A DNA stretch of 64,000 nt from Bacillota bacterium (GTDB lineage: Bacteria; Bacillota; Clostridia; DSM-8532). The number at the start of each line of letters is the position of its first letter. Position 1 is the first letter of the stretch. The translations under genes and the position numbers were made by a program. The DNA is taken from the NCBI GenBank assembly GCA_023415825.1, contig JAEZJF010000012.1, forward strand, positions 1 to 64,000, read 5' to 3'. A model generated the notes under the pieces. It saw nothing but the letters and a program-made list of their open reading frames with translations. It had not been told where the DNA came from and ran no database searches. Of the stretch, positions 45,572-55,252 are shown piece after piece.

Positions 45572-46978
45572 ATGGATAATCTTAAAGCTAAAAGTATAAT
45601 TTTACTGTTTTTAATCGTATTCTTAGTGGTTGGTTGTAGCTCTTCAGGCCATATGGATAACTATAATCCATCCCAGGAGTCAACAGAAAGCACAGCTGTC
45701 AGTGAACCTGTTACCATTCTTAAGTATGCTCAGTGGTCCGTCCCTTTGACAGATGTTGTGGAGGAGGCAATTAAGGATTACAGTGATACAAACCAGGATA
45801 ACATCAGGGTTGAACTGGTTAAGATACCAAGGTCAAGATATAATGACACTATAAACATGCTGCTATCCTCCGGGGATGGCCCAGATGTTTTTGAAGCGCG
45901 TAGCGAATGGCTTTTTAGCTACATCTATAAAAACTGGCTTTATGAACTCACAGATAGAGTTGAGGAGTCTTTTCTGGCTGATTTTCCTGAATGGGCCAAA
46001 AAGCTGGCCTATGATGATAAGTTCGCCAATCATTTTTACTCCATTCCATCAAATCAAGTAACCTATAGGCTGATTTACAATAAGGATTTATTTAAAAGAG
46101 CCGGATTGAATCCCGAAAGACCACCTAAGAATCTGGACGAGCTCGTATCCTTCGCGAAGAAAATTACTGATTCTGGAATCGGCGACAGAATTTATGGTTT
46201 TGCTCTGCCGGCAAATGACATCTGGAATGGCTTTATTCAACCCATGGAGGCCATAAATTTTTATAGCGGTAAGTACTTTTTTGATTATAAAGAAGGTACC
46301 TATGACTTAAATGTGTACCAGCCATGGTTTGAAGCTTTTATGAGCTTGAAGGAAAGTAAAACAATCTTTCCGGGTGAAATGACCATGAAAGAAGATTTAG
46401 CGCTTTTACAGTTTGCTGAAGGTAATATTGGTATGATGTTTGCTCCAAGCTGGGAACCGGTTCTGTTGCATAAGTTATTCTCAACAAAGTGTAATTGGGC
46501 TGTGGCTCTTCCTCCTTCCGTAAACTTGGAGAACGCAGGTAAGGGCTATATTGGTATAGATGCTTCAGGATGGCAGGTGGTCAATAACAGGTCAGTAAAC
46601 CTGAACAAAGCAATATTATTTTGGAAATATATTTATTCTAAGGAATACAATACAAAATTATATCATGAGGGCTGCCTGCTGCCTGTGATGAACGACATCA
46701 TAACTGATCCTGGCAAGAAGCCGGAGGTCTTGAACTTTGATAAATTCATGCCGGGACAATGGGACGCTGTGTATCCGCCGACCCCGCTGGATATTGATGA
46801 ATTCTCCAGGGCCAATGTCTATATTTCTATATTTAATGGTTTGTTGCCTTTGGAAAGCGGTCTAACAAATGAAAGCTATCGGCTTAACATGTTGCTTGAC
46901 AAATATGGCATAACAGGTCGGGTCAACATCAAAAATTATACTGACCCCGATATTCATTCTAGCGCAGTGACAAATTAA
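45572..46978 (+). CDS. Extracellular solute-binding lipoprotein (sensor-associated, second locus)
   Basis: The 468-residue family 1 binding protein has lipobox VVGCS and the ligand-lobe text GDGPDVFEARSEWLF. It is divergent from the kinase/regulator pair and separated from the permeases by a hairpin and 281 bp, while the permease operon has its own binding protein. The same arrangement occurs at 11934, so this protein may present sugar to the kinase. Ligand unknown. Confidence 0.85.
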   Translation: MDNLKAKSIILLFLIVFLVVGCSSSGHMDNYNPSQESTESTAVSEPVTILKYAQWSVPLTDVVEEAIKDYSDTNQDNIRVELVKIPRSRYNDTINMLLSSGDGPDVFEARSEWLFSYIYKNWLYELTDRVEESFLADFPEWAKKLAYDDKFANHFYSIPSNQVTYRLIYNKDLFKRAGLNPERPPKNLDELVSFAKKITDSGIGDRIYGFALPANDIWNGFIQPMEAINFYSGKYFFDYKEGTYDLNVYQPWFEAFMSLKESKTIFPGEMTMKEDLALLQFAEGNIGMMFAPSWEPVLLHKLFSTKCNWAVALPPSVNLENAGKGYIGIDASGWQVVNNRSVNLNKAILFWKYIYSKEYNTKLYHEGCLLPVMNDIITDPGKKPEVLNFDKFMPGQWDAVYPPTPLDIDEFSRANVYISIFNGLLPLESGLTNESYRLNMLLDKYGITGRVNIKNYTDPDIHSSAVTN

Positions 46979-47024
46979 GAAAGGGTTTCACCGGTTTTTT
47001 CATTCCAATACTCAATCATAGCGA

Positions 47025-47048
47025 GGATCCAATGTTATATTGGGTCCT
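47025..47048 (+). terminator. Hairpin after sensor-associated binding protein
   Basis: AGGATCCAAT (47025-47034) pairs with ATTGGGTCCT (47039-47048, one G-U pair) around a GTTAT loop, followed by a T/A-rich stretch. It probably ends the transcript from 45572. Confidence 0.6.
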
Positions 47049-47104
47049 TATTCCTTATTACACAAAGTGTTATAACATTATCTATTCTATTTGATTAACC
47101 AAGA

Positions 47105-47165
47105 TAGAATTTTGTACTTTATTATAGATTCTTTTATTTTAAATGAAAAGCTGTGTTGCTATAAT
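47105..47165 (+). promoter_or_regulatory. Activator-type promoter with paired TAGAAT sites (permease operon)
   Basis: TAGAAT (47105-47110) and TAGATT (47125-47130) are direct repeats exactly 20 bp apart. The downstream copy is followed by CTTTTATTTTA, and TATAAT starts 35 bp after it (47160-47165), with a TG extension but no good -35. The same layout recurs at 56956-57015 and 59071-59131. Confidence 0.65.
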
Positions 47166-47259
47166 GACATTGTCAGACAGCATCCAGGTCCGCATGTGAC
47201 GCAGGGACCGCGAGTAACTCTATTATGAGCATCAATCGGGAAGGGAGTCCTGTAATAGT

Positions 47260-48225
47260 ATGCAAAACAGCATGAAGATAGCTATTCCAAATACAAAAAA
47301 GTCCCCCATGTCAAAACTCATTCGAAACTTTAAAAAATATAAAGCTCTGTTACTGCTGATGTTACCTGGATTCATAGTGATACTGATAAATAATTATTTC
47401 CCCATGTTCGGTGTGATAATGGCTTTTAAGAGGCTTGATTATTCAAAAGGATTATTTAAGAGTCCTTTTGTCGGTCTAGAAAACTTTAAGTTTCTATTTT
47501 CCACTTCTGACGCCTTTCGTATAACCAGGAACACCTTGGCCTTTAATTTAGTGTTCATAGTCTTTGGAATTATAATAGCTGTTATAATAGCCGTAGCGTT
47601 GAATGAAATCAAAAATCGCCTTGCGTCTAAAATATATCAAACCATCATCATTCTTCCCTATTTTATGTCCTTTGTAGTAATAGGATTTATTGTGTTTGCA
47701 TTCTTGAATCCTGAATACGGATTTGTGAATAAAACCGTACTGAAGGCTTTCGGAATGAAAGAAATTTTGTGGTATGCAGAGCCCAAATATTGGACAATCA
47801 TAATACCTCTTGTCAACCTTTGGGTCTATTCAGGCATGAATAGTGTTATATATTTAGCATCAATTACAGCCATAGACAGTGAAATCTATGAAGCAGCATA
47901 TGTTGACGGTGCGAGTAAATGGCAGCAGATAAAAAGCATTACACTTCCTTTGCTGTTCCCTGTCATTATTGTACTGACATTATTAAACTTAGGAAACATA
48001 TTTAAGGGAAACTTTAATTTGTTTTTCCAAGTCCCGATGGATTCCCCGGCTCTGTATGAAGTCACTGATGTTATTGATACATATGTCTACAGGGCCCTGC
48101 AGAAAGTCGGTGATATTTCAATGTCCTCTGCCGCAGGTCTGTACCAGTCTTTAGTTGGATTTATCACTGTTTATGTTACAAATATGATTGTGAAAAAGAT
48201 AGATCCCGAGAAATCACTGTTTTAA
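47260..48225 (+). CDS. ABC transporter permease, LplB type (second locus)
   Basis: The 321-residue membrane permease has LLLLMLPGFIVILINNYFPM and the coupling loop EAAYVDGASKWQQIKSITLP. About six TM helices. It is closely related in layout to the permease at 16939. First gene of permease-permease-binding protein under the paired-TAGAAT promoter. Confidence 0.92.
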   Translation: MQNSMKIAIPNTKKSPMSKLIRNFKKYKALLLLMLPGFIVILINNYFPMFGVIMAFKRLDYSKGLFKSPFVGLENFKFLFSTSDAFRITRNTLAFNLVFIVFGIIIAVIIAVALNEIKNRLASKIYQTIIILPYFMSFVVIGFIVFAFLNPEYGFVNKTVLKAFGMKEILWYAEPKYWTIIIPLVNLWVYSGMNSVIYLASITAIDSEIYEAAYVDGASKWQQIKSITLPLLFPVIIVLTLLNLGNIFKGNFNLFFQVPMDSPALYEVTDVIDTYVYRALQKVGDISMSSAAGLYQSLVGFITVYVTNMIVKKIDPEKSLF

Positions 48226-48289
48226 ATTTAATCAATGCTTGAAATACAGATGTAACGGACATTCGAGGTCTCTTTCACAGGAGGAAAAT

Positions 48290-49195
48290 ATGAAAGCAAA
48301 ACTCCAAATCAATTCTGTATCCCCTTTTTCAAATGCTATGCTTAATATGATCTTTATTTTATATGCCTGTGTTTGTATTATACCCTTTATTTTGCTGATA
48401 GCTGTATCCTTCACTGAGGAGAAAACGCTTTTCTATTACGGCTATTCATTTTTTCCCAAAGCGCTGAGTACAAAATCATACGAGTTTTTGTTCAAGGATT
48501 TTGACTTTGTTTTAAGAGCATATGGCATTACAATATTCGTTGTTGTAATAGGAGCATCGTCAAATGTTCTGATAAATTCCCTCTTTGCTTACCCGCTGTC
48601 AAGAAAAGACTTTCCGTTCAGAAAATTTTTCTCAAATTATGTACTACTAACGCTGCTTTTTTCGGGCGGTTTGGCACCTACCTATTTTGTATATGTCCGG
48701 ATGCTGGGTGTAAAGAATACCCTTATGGCGATGATTCTTCCCGGATTGGCGGGTGGCTTCAATATCTTTATCATGAGAACCTTTTATCAACAAAATATCC
48801 CTTTTGAAATAATAGAATCGGCAAAAATTGATGGGGCTAGTGAAAGCCGTACGTTTTTCAGCTTGGTTCTTCCCCTTTCAAAACCCATATTAGCTACAAT
48901 CGGACTGTTTTCTACCGTCTATTACTGGAATGATTTTTTTCATTGCATGATGTACATAGATAAAGAAAAACTCTATAATCTTCAATTTTCGATGCAAAGA
49001 GCACTTATGACCATTCAATACCTGCGAAATAACATTGAAGCCATGAATCAGGGGGCCGCACTCGACCTCGATATACCTTCGGAAACAGTTCGTATGGCAA
49101 TGGTCGTCATAGGAATAGGTCCCATCATTTTTGCCTATCCGTTCTTCCAGAAATATTTCATCAAGGGACTGACGGTAGGATCTGTAAAAGGCTGA
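48290..49195 (+). CDS. ABC transporter permease, LplC type (second locus)
   Basis: The 301-residue second permease has coupling loop ESAKIDGASESRTFFSLVLP and the typical end FFQKYFIKGLTVGSVKG. ATG 48290 follows CAGGAGG (48278-48284); an in-frame ATG at 48239 has no such site. It lies 64 bp after the first permease. Confidence 0.92.
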   Translation: MKAKLQINSVSPFSNAMLNMIFILYACVCIIPFILLIAVSFTEEKTLFYYGYSFFPKALSTKSYEFLFKDFDFVLRAYGITIFVVVIGASSNVLINSLFAYPLSRKDFPFRKFFSNYVLLTLLFSGGLAPTYFVYVRMLGVKNTLMAMILPGLAGGFNIFIMRTFYQQNIPFEIIESAKIDGASESRTFFSLVLPLSKPILATIGLFSTVYYWNDFFHCMMYIDKEKLYNLQFSMQRALMTIQYLRNNIEAMNQGAALDLDIPSETVRMAMVVIGIGPIIFAYPFFQKYFIKGLTVGSVKG

Positions 49196-49239
49196 TACCA
49201 AAAAGGTTAAGCATAGTAATATTTTTAAGGAGGAGAGCC

Positions 49240-50811
49240 ATGAAAAAAATTACTAAGATCCTGGGTCAAGTATTGGTAGCACTTTTAACACTGTCGCTAT
49301 TTTTGACAGGTTGTGGTCAGCCAGCTGCCACAAACGCAACACCAACGCCAACATCTACTTCTTCGGACAGCCCATCTGCTACACCTGAAGTAGAAAATCC
49401 TACGGCCGAGTTTGTAAAATTGAATTTTTACTATCCAGGAAGCACCAAAAAAGAGCTGCAGGTGGTTAATGATGAAATTAACAAGTACCTAAAAGATAAA
49501 CTTAACTGCAGTCTTGCTATGATGCCCATTGACTGGTCGGTCTGGGGCCAAAAATTCCCTATATTACTGCAATCGGGAGAACAGGTCGACTTGATTTTTA
49601 CTTCTGCCGAAGCCCAGTATTTTCAGAATGTGCCCAAAAACGCCTATCAACCTCTAAATGCGCTCCTTGAAAAGTATGGAAAGGGAATTCTGGAGGTTAT
49701 CAATCCTGTATATTTGGAAGCATCCAAGGTAAACGGCGAGCTTTATGCACTTGGTGTCAACAAGGATCTTGGCCAGAGCAACGGTCTGTTCTTCAGAAAA
49801 GATATCTGTGACAAATACGGTTTTGATGTATCTAAGGTAACGGGGCTGGAAGATCTTGAGCCCATGCTCCAGACAATTAAGGAAAAAGAGCCTACTTTCG
49901 TTCCTTTATACATGACTCCGGGTTACTTCCCTGAGTTCAAATTAGTATTGACCAACGAATTATATAAAGCCAACCGATATGAGTTTAACAAGAGCTTCCG
50001 CTATATTGTCTTTGATAAGCAGACCAAGAAGTTTGTCAATGCGCTTGAAATACCTGAATGGGTAAACCAAGCAAAGCTCATGAGCAGTTGGTTTGAGAAA
50101 GGATACATAAACAAGGACGCTACAACTGCCCAGACCAATGAACATGATACTTTCAAGGCAGGAAAGAGCTGGATGTTCCTTTCAACAGCACAACCCGGCC
50201 AGCTTGAATTCTTTAAAGACAAGAGTGGTTTTGATCTGTATAAGGTTGATTTGGGCGACGGACTTATATCCACAGACGGAGCAAATGGTGCGCTTACAGC
50301 AATCGGAAGAACTTCTGCCGATCCGGCAAGAGCGATGATGGTATTGAATCTTGGCTATTGCGATGAATATTTCATTAACTTGTTCCACAGAGGTATAGAG
50401 GGCAAGCACTATGTGAAGAAAAGCGAGAATGTTATCTCTATTCCTGAAGGCTTTAAGACTTGGGATGACACCGGATGGAATCCAAGTGTAAACTGGGAAT
50501 TCGGAAATCAGTTTATGCAGTATCTTAAGGATACAGATGACCCGCAGAAGTTTGTAAAGCTCAACGAATACAACAAATCATTAAAGAGAGCCGAACTTCT
50601 TGGTTATTACTTTGACACAACCAACATTGTGACTGAAGTCGCGGCCGTAAACAATGCATGGAGTGAATACGCCACAATACTTGGAACAGGATCATCAGAT
50701 GCAGTGGAAACCATCAAAAAAGCAAACGATAAAATGAAGGCAAACGGACTTGATAAGATAATTGCTGAATTCCAAACACAGTATGAAGCATGGGCAGCCG
50801 CTCAGAAGTAA
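49240..50811 (+). CDS. ABC transporter substrate-binding lipoprotein (second locus)
   Basis: The 523-residue LplA/YtcQ-type binding protein has lipobox FLTGC, a Thr/Ser/Pro linker and a DUF3502-like C terminus. The AAGGAGGAG ribosome-binding site is strong. It is the transport partner of the two permeases upstream. It aligns along its length with the binding protein at 18829 (both end in a Trp/Lys-rich amphipathic helix). By context its ligand is an oligosaccharide released by the GH9 enzymes. Confidence 0.92.
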   Translation: MKKITKILGQVLVALLTLSLFLTGCGQPAATNATPTPTSTSSDSPSATPEVENPTAEFVKLNFYYPGSTKKELQVVNDEINKYLKDKLNCSLAMMPIDWSVWGQKFPILLQSGEQVDLIFTSAEAQYFQNVPKNAYQPLNALLEKYGKGILEVINPVYLEASKVNGELYALGVNKDLGQSNGLFFRKDICDKYGFDVSKVTGLEDLEPMLQTIKEKEPTFVPLYMTPGYFPEFKLVLTNELYKANRYEFNKSFRYIVFDKQTKKFVNALEIPEWVNQAKLMSSWFEKGYINKDATTAQTNEHDTFKAGKSWMFLSTAQPGQLEFFKDKSGFDLYKVDLGDGLISTDGANGALTAIGRTSADPARAMMVLNLGYCDEYFINLFHRGIEGKHYVKKSENVISIPEGFKTWDDTGWNPSVNWEFGNQFMQYLKDTDDPQKFVKLNEYNKSLKRAELLGYYFDTTNIVTEVAAVNNAWSEYATILGTGSSDAVETIKKANDKMKANGLDKIIAEFQTQYEAWAAAQK

Positions 50812-50841
50812 GAACATACATTTCATAAAAACCAGATAATA

Positions 50842-50878
50842 GGGGACTATGTAGAATAGTCCCCGAACTTTCTTTTTC
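50842..50878 (+). terminator. Terminator after the second transporter operon
   Basis: GGGGACTAT (50842-50850) pairs perfectly with ATAGTCCCC (50856-50864), followed by a T-rich tail. Confidence 0.8.
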
Positions 50879-51013
50879 CAGGCCGAGGTTTGTGAATAGC
50901 CACACATTCAGTTTATTTCTCTGAGAGCTGAGTCATTGTTTTGAACATCAGGCTTTTTACTCCATGTCAATACAGACTGAGCCATAAATAACAATGAAGG
51001 AGTGAAGATTCAA

Positions 51014-54000
51014 ATGAAAGGCAGAAAGTTTTTGTGTCTGTTCTTATCCTTGTTATTGTTTATAAATCTGATATATCCAGCTAGCAGTGCTTTGGTACAG
51101 GACTTGGAGGAGGTTTCGGGTACGGTAGAAAATGTGGTTGTAAGTCAGGCGGGCTATAGCGCTGATGACTTTAAAATAGCCTATGTCATAGCAGATAATA
51201 AATTGGTGAATGAAACCTATGACATCTTTAAGGGTGGTACATCAGTTGCGACAGGATTAATGAAGGATGAAGGCATAGTGTGGGGTAAATATTTGTACGC
51301 CATTGATTTTTCAGATGTAATCCTCGTTGGAACAGACTTTACGGTTAGATCAAATGATAAATCATCGGTTGCTTTTCCCATACTGGAAAATATTTGGGAT
51401 GCCTATAAGCAGGACTTTATGGCCTATTATAGGATGCAAAGAAATGCCGATACGGAAGCATTAATGGCACAGGGTACATATGGAACCAAATATGGAAGCA
51501 ATCCTTTGGTAACAAAGGGCTATCACCCTGCAGCTTTTCTTGACGACGCATGGGATGAAACAAAGACCAAGCACTATGACTTAGTAGGTGGCTGGTACGA
51601 TGCCGGCGATTATGCTGTATACAGTGAAAACCAATGGGTTACCGGCCAGATGGCCCTGACGTATCTTGACAACCTCTTGTCCGGTACAATGGATTTCGAT
51701 TTTGATGGTAATGGTATTCCCGATGTTCTGGATGAAATTATTTTCAGCGCATCATTTTCATTGAAAATGATAGACGCATTTGACGGCCTTGGCTATAATG
51801 TTCAAAAATTCAGCCATACCAATGGGGACGACAAGGGTGCATGGAAGCATCCAGAGCTGTATACGGATCAGATTATTGGCAGCCCGACAGGAGCAAAGGA
51901 TGACCGTTATACTGCTGACACCTCAAAATCAGTTGAAGGTACCGCAAAAATGGCTGCTTCTTTAGCCGCAACTGCACGTGCCTTGCAGTCAGCGATTGAT
52001 GCCGGAAAGCTCAATTCTGGGGCGGCAGGTACATATAGCCAAGCTAATCTGAATGTCAATGATAAACGGATAGATGAAAACGGAGCCTTTGTAGAAAATA
52101 CTGGGGACGCCCTTGGTGCTATGGATTTTATTGAAGCTTGTATAACGCGTGCAGAAGCTGCCTATATCAAAGCTGATTCTTATGAGGAATCAATCGGAGC
52201 ATACCCAAGATCCAACTATCTTGCATCTAAAGGGCTCAAAGACCCCATGCTTTGGGCAGAAGTCGAGCTCTATTTGCTTGATCCTATCAAAAACACGGAT
52301 TACTTATCAAAAGCCAGAGACAGAATCATGTCGCTAACCTTTGATGATTTACAATGCACCAATTATTGGAACCTTAGCTCACTTGCCATGCAGGAGCTCT
52401 ATCCGGCCATTTCTGACAGTGCTTTGACAGAGGAAGAGAAATCAGCCCTTTCTATAAAAATTCAGGAACTGCTGGAGTCGCGTGTGAACTATTTTATTTC
52501 AAGTGCTAACGATACGCCATATGGAGTCTTAAATGAATTAGGAACCTTTGGTGTCAATGAACCCCATGTCTCCTATATTGCAGATACTCTGCGCTATTAT
52601 AACCTATTCAAGGATATCAATCCTTCTTTGGCAGCCCAGGCGCTCAAGGCCGTGAAGAAAGGGCTTTATTGGGTATTTGGCAATAACCCTTGGGATACAA
52701 GCTGGGTATCCGGAATTGGGGAAAATTATACAAAGTATATTCATAGCCGTCTGGATGCCAATGCGCAGTCAGCGGGGCCACAACAGGGCTTTATACTGCC
52801 TGGCGCAATGGTGTGCGGGCCCAATAGCAAGGATACCATGGACAATAACAGCGCGTATCCCTGGTATGAGGACAGAACGGTCCAGGCCGACGGATGGAAC
52901 CAATGGCGATACAATGAGCACAGCATAAGTATTCAGATTGGCTTATTCTATAATGTCATGACACTTTCAGCCATGTATGACAACCCTTCTGCCCAGGAGC
53001 TTCAGGATACTGAAATTCTGTATCCGCGGACGGGAAGCAGATTGGACAAGCCAAGTAACAATATTGTAGAAGTTGTTGCAAAGCCTAAAGCAGAAGCGGA
53101 GAAAATTATCGCTGTTGATTATGCACTTGGAAACGAGAGCAGTGCATTTCTTGCAATGGTTGATAATTCGGACGGAACGTACAGTGCAGAAATAGATGTA
53201 TCAGCAATGAACCCTCTGGATTCACGGAAGGTTGTAGTCAGAACTACTTTGAATGACGGTACGCAGTACTATAATGCTACAAGCTTTAAAATGGCTCTTT
53301 TAAAAACTCCGGCAAACGGTGCAATACGTCAGTCGTTAAATACGACTCTCAGTTGGGGAAAATACCCCGGCGCTGTTAGCTATAAAATGATATTATCTGA
53401 TAACAGCGAGCTTATAAACCCGATTGTTAGTATGAATGTTACGGAAACCTCCTACCAGCTTAGCGGGCTTGACCCTAGCACAACCTATTACTGGAAGGTC
53501 ATACCCAATAATGATATCTCGGATACTTCATCGGTATTCAGCTTCACCACCGAGTATATACCGGAATCCTTCGCTCTCTTATACCCGGCAGATCATGCCG
53601 AAGATCAGGAAGCTTCACCAAAGTTTACCTGGAGCGCCTCGGAATACGCAACCTCCTATACACTTGAGGTAGCGGATAACGAAAGCTTTACCAGCCCCAT
53701 ATACAATCAGGGGGTAGGGAGTGATCTATCAAAACAGATCAGTGGTCTTGACTATAATACCACCTATTATTGGAAGGTCATAGCTCATGGGCCGGGAGGA
53801 AGCGCTGTATCCAACGACGGCTATCGCACTTTCAGCACAAAACCGGATCCCGGAGTCCAACCGGGGAGCTTTAGCCTGAGAGGACCTTATGACAAGGCCA
53901 AAGGAATGCTTACTGATGTTACGCTGCATTGGAGCAGGGCAAATGATGTAAAAGAGTATACTCTGGTGGTTTCACAAAACCCGGATTACAGCATGCCAAT

Positions 54001-55153
54001 AGTAGACACTGTCATAACGGATAATTTGTATGATTTATCAGGTCTCGCATACGGTCAGACCTATTACTGGAAGGTTACGGCCAGTAATGCCAGTGGATCT
54101 ACCGAGGCCATCAATAATGGTTTTAGTTTCACTGTAAGGAACTTTTACCTTGTTGAAGCTGAGCATATGACTTTAGGCAAGGTTGGTAATGCGGGCTCCG
54201 GCTTTGGACTTACCAAGCTTTCAGGGGCTAATGCATCCCCTAATGACAGTGTGGCGAACAATGCCATCAGGCTCAATGGAAATGGCACAACAGGGTCTGC
54301 CAGCTTTAATTTCGCAGGTGCAGACGGATTATATGATATTAAAATATGGTACTACGATGAGAATGACGGTGATAACACCAATAAATTATTCGCAGGCGAA
54401 ACTCTGGCAGACGAGTGGACTGCGAATGCCAACCTTGGGAGCGCAGATCCCAATGCGCAGACAAGAACAAGCAGAACCATGACGGGTGTATCCTTATTAA
54501 ATAATGATGCAATCAGGCTTGAATCGACGGCTGTTATGAAAAACGGAGCTTACAATGAATGGAGCCGTACTGACAAGATGGAGCTTACCAGTACCTTGCG
54601 ATCACATGTCTTTGAGCCAGTAGATGACAAGGCCATCTATATGGGTCAGAAACTGACCTTTGATGTGAATGCCAAAAGTGGAACGGGCAAGGATTTAACC
54701 TATACGTCACCTAATCTTCCAGACGGTGCAGCCCTTGATTCCAGTAATGGTGTATTTGTATGGACTCCTGACAGGGTCGGAGACTTTATAGTCACTTTTA
54801 TGGTTAATGACGGCATTATATCAAGCTGCTTGGATGTAAAAATCTCAGTTTATGCTAATCGTTCTCCTCAGGCCTTCAGTCTTTTAAGCCCTGAAGACGG
54901 TGCGGTTGATCAGCCTTTCAGCTTCACTTTGACATGGGAGGCCTCCCAGGGTGCAGATTACTATAGGGTAGCTATCTCCAAATACAAAAAATTTCATAAG
55001 GCTGATTTCGAAACCACAGTAACAAGCAATTCCTGTCTCGTTTCAGGGCTCACACACAATACCACGTACTATATAAGAGTTACTGCAGTAAATGAATGTG
55101 GTGATACTGAAGCAACAAATAATGATATCACCTTCAGAACGAGTAAAAAATGA
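51014..55153 (+). CDS. Secreted multidomain GH9 glycoside hydrolase
   Basis: The 1379-residue secreted enzyme has a signal peptide (about 1-28), a CelD_N-type Ig-like domain (35-120), and a GH9 (alpha/alpha)6 catalytic domain (130-655) with D196-A-G-D199 in GGWYDAGDY and a likely acid Glu635 in YNEHS. An Ig-like domain and three fibronectin-III-like repeats follow (to about 1040), then a CBM6-like module (1044-1192), a putative Ig domain and a last FN3-like repeat. No dockerin or SLH domain, so it is probably free or loosely attached. ATG 51014 is chosen 11 nt after AAGGAG. GH9 enzymes cut beta-1,4-glucan-type backbones; the true polymer is unknown. Confidence 0.93.
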   Translation: MKGRKFLCLFLSLLLFINLIYPASSALVQDLEEVSGTVENVVVSQAGYSADDFKIAYVIADNKLVNETYDIFKGGTSVATGLMKDEGIVWGKYLYAIDFSDVILVGTDFTVRSNDKSSVAFPILENIWDAYKQDFMAYYRMQRNADTEALMAQGTYGTKYGSNPLVTKGYHPAAFLDDAWDETKTKHYDLVGGWYDAGDYAVYSENQWVTGQMALTYLDNLLSGTMDFDFDGNGIPDVLDEIIFSASFSLKMIDAFDGLGYNVQKFSHTNGDDKGAWKHPELYTDQIIGSPTGAKDDRYTADTSKSVEGTAKMAASLAATARALQSAIDAGKLNSGAAGTYSQANLNVNDKRIDENGAFVENTGDALGAMDFIEACITRAEAAYIKADSYEESIGAYPRSNYLASKGLKDPMLWAEVELYLLDPIKNTDYLSKARDRIMSLTFDDLQCTNYWNLSSLAMQELYPAISDSALTEEEKSALSIKIQELLESRVNYFISSANDTPYGVLNELGTFGVNEPHVSYIADTLRYYNLFKDINPSLAAQALKAVKKGLYWVFGNNPWDTSWVSGIGENYTKYIHSRLDANAQSAGPQQGFILPGAMVCGPNSKDTMDNNSAYPWYEDRTVQADGWNQWRYNEHSISIQIGLFYNVMTLSAMYDNPSAQELQDTEILYPRTGSRLDKPSNNIVEVVAKPKAEAEKIIAVDYALGNESSAFLAMVDNSDGTYSAEIDVSAMNPLDSRKVVVRTTLNDGTQYYNATSFKMALLKTPANGAIRQSLNTTLSWGKYPGAVSYKMILSDNSELINPIVSMNVTETSYQLSGLDPSTTYYWKVIPNNDISDTSSVFSFTTEYIPESFALLYPADHAEDQEASPKFTWSASEYATSYTLEVADNESFTSPIYNQGVGSDLSKQISGLDYNTTYYWKVIAHGPGGSAVSNDGYRTFSTKPDPGVQPGSFSLRGPYDKAKGMLTDVTLHWSRANDVKEYTLVVSQNPDYSMPIVDTVITDNLYDLSGLAYGQTYYWKVTASNASGSTEAINNGFSFTVRNFYLVEAEHMTLGKVGNAGSGFGLTKLSGANASPNDSVANNAIRLNGNGTTGSASFNFAGADGLYDIKIWYYDENDGDNTNKLFAGETLADEWTANANLGSADPNAQTRTSRTMTGVSLLNNDAIRLESTAVMKNGAYNEWSRTDKMELTSTLRSHVFEPVDDKAIYMGQKLTFDVNAKSGTGKDLTYTSPNLPDGAALDSSNGVFVWTPDRVGDFIVTFMVNDGIISSCLDVKISVYANRSPQAFSLLSPEDGAVDQPFSFTLTWEASQGADYYRVAISKYKKFHKADFETTVTSNSCLVSGLTHNTTYYIRVTAVNECGDTEATNNDITFRTSKK

Positions 55154-55160
55154 AGCAGTA

Positions 55161-55192
55161 TAGCGCCTCGAAGGAAACGCTTCGAGGCGCTA
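55161..55192 (+). terminator. Strong hairpin after the secreted GH9 gene
   Basis: TAGCGCCTCGAAG (55161-55173) pairs perfectly with CTTCGAGGCGCTA (55180-55192). No T-tract follows, so it may stabilise the upstream mRNA or reduce readthrough into the next gene rather than fully terminate. Confidence 0.55.
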
Positions 55193-55252
55193 TCAAACGA
55201 TTATGCAAAATAAGATAGAATTTACAATTCATTTGAATGGAGACTAGAGTAT

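Noticed and set aside
55161..55192. CcpA cre-like site (GGAAACGCTTCG) after the secreted GH9 gene
   Set aside because: It lacks the TG...CA ends of a cre box and is fully explained as the loop and arm of a hairpin.
55216..55221. TAGAAT ahead of the cytoplasmic GH9 gene
   Set aside because: There is no second copy 20 bp away and no TATAAT at the right distance, so I did not count it as a regulon site.
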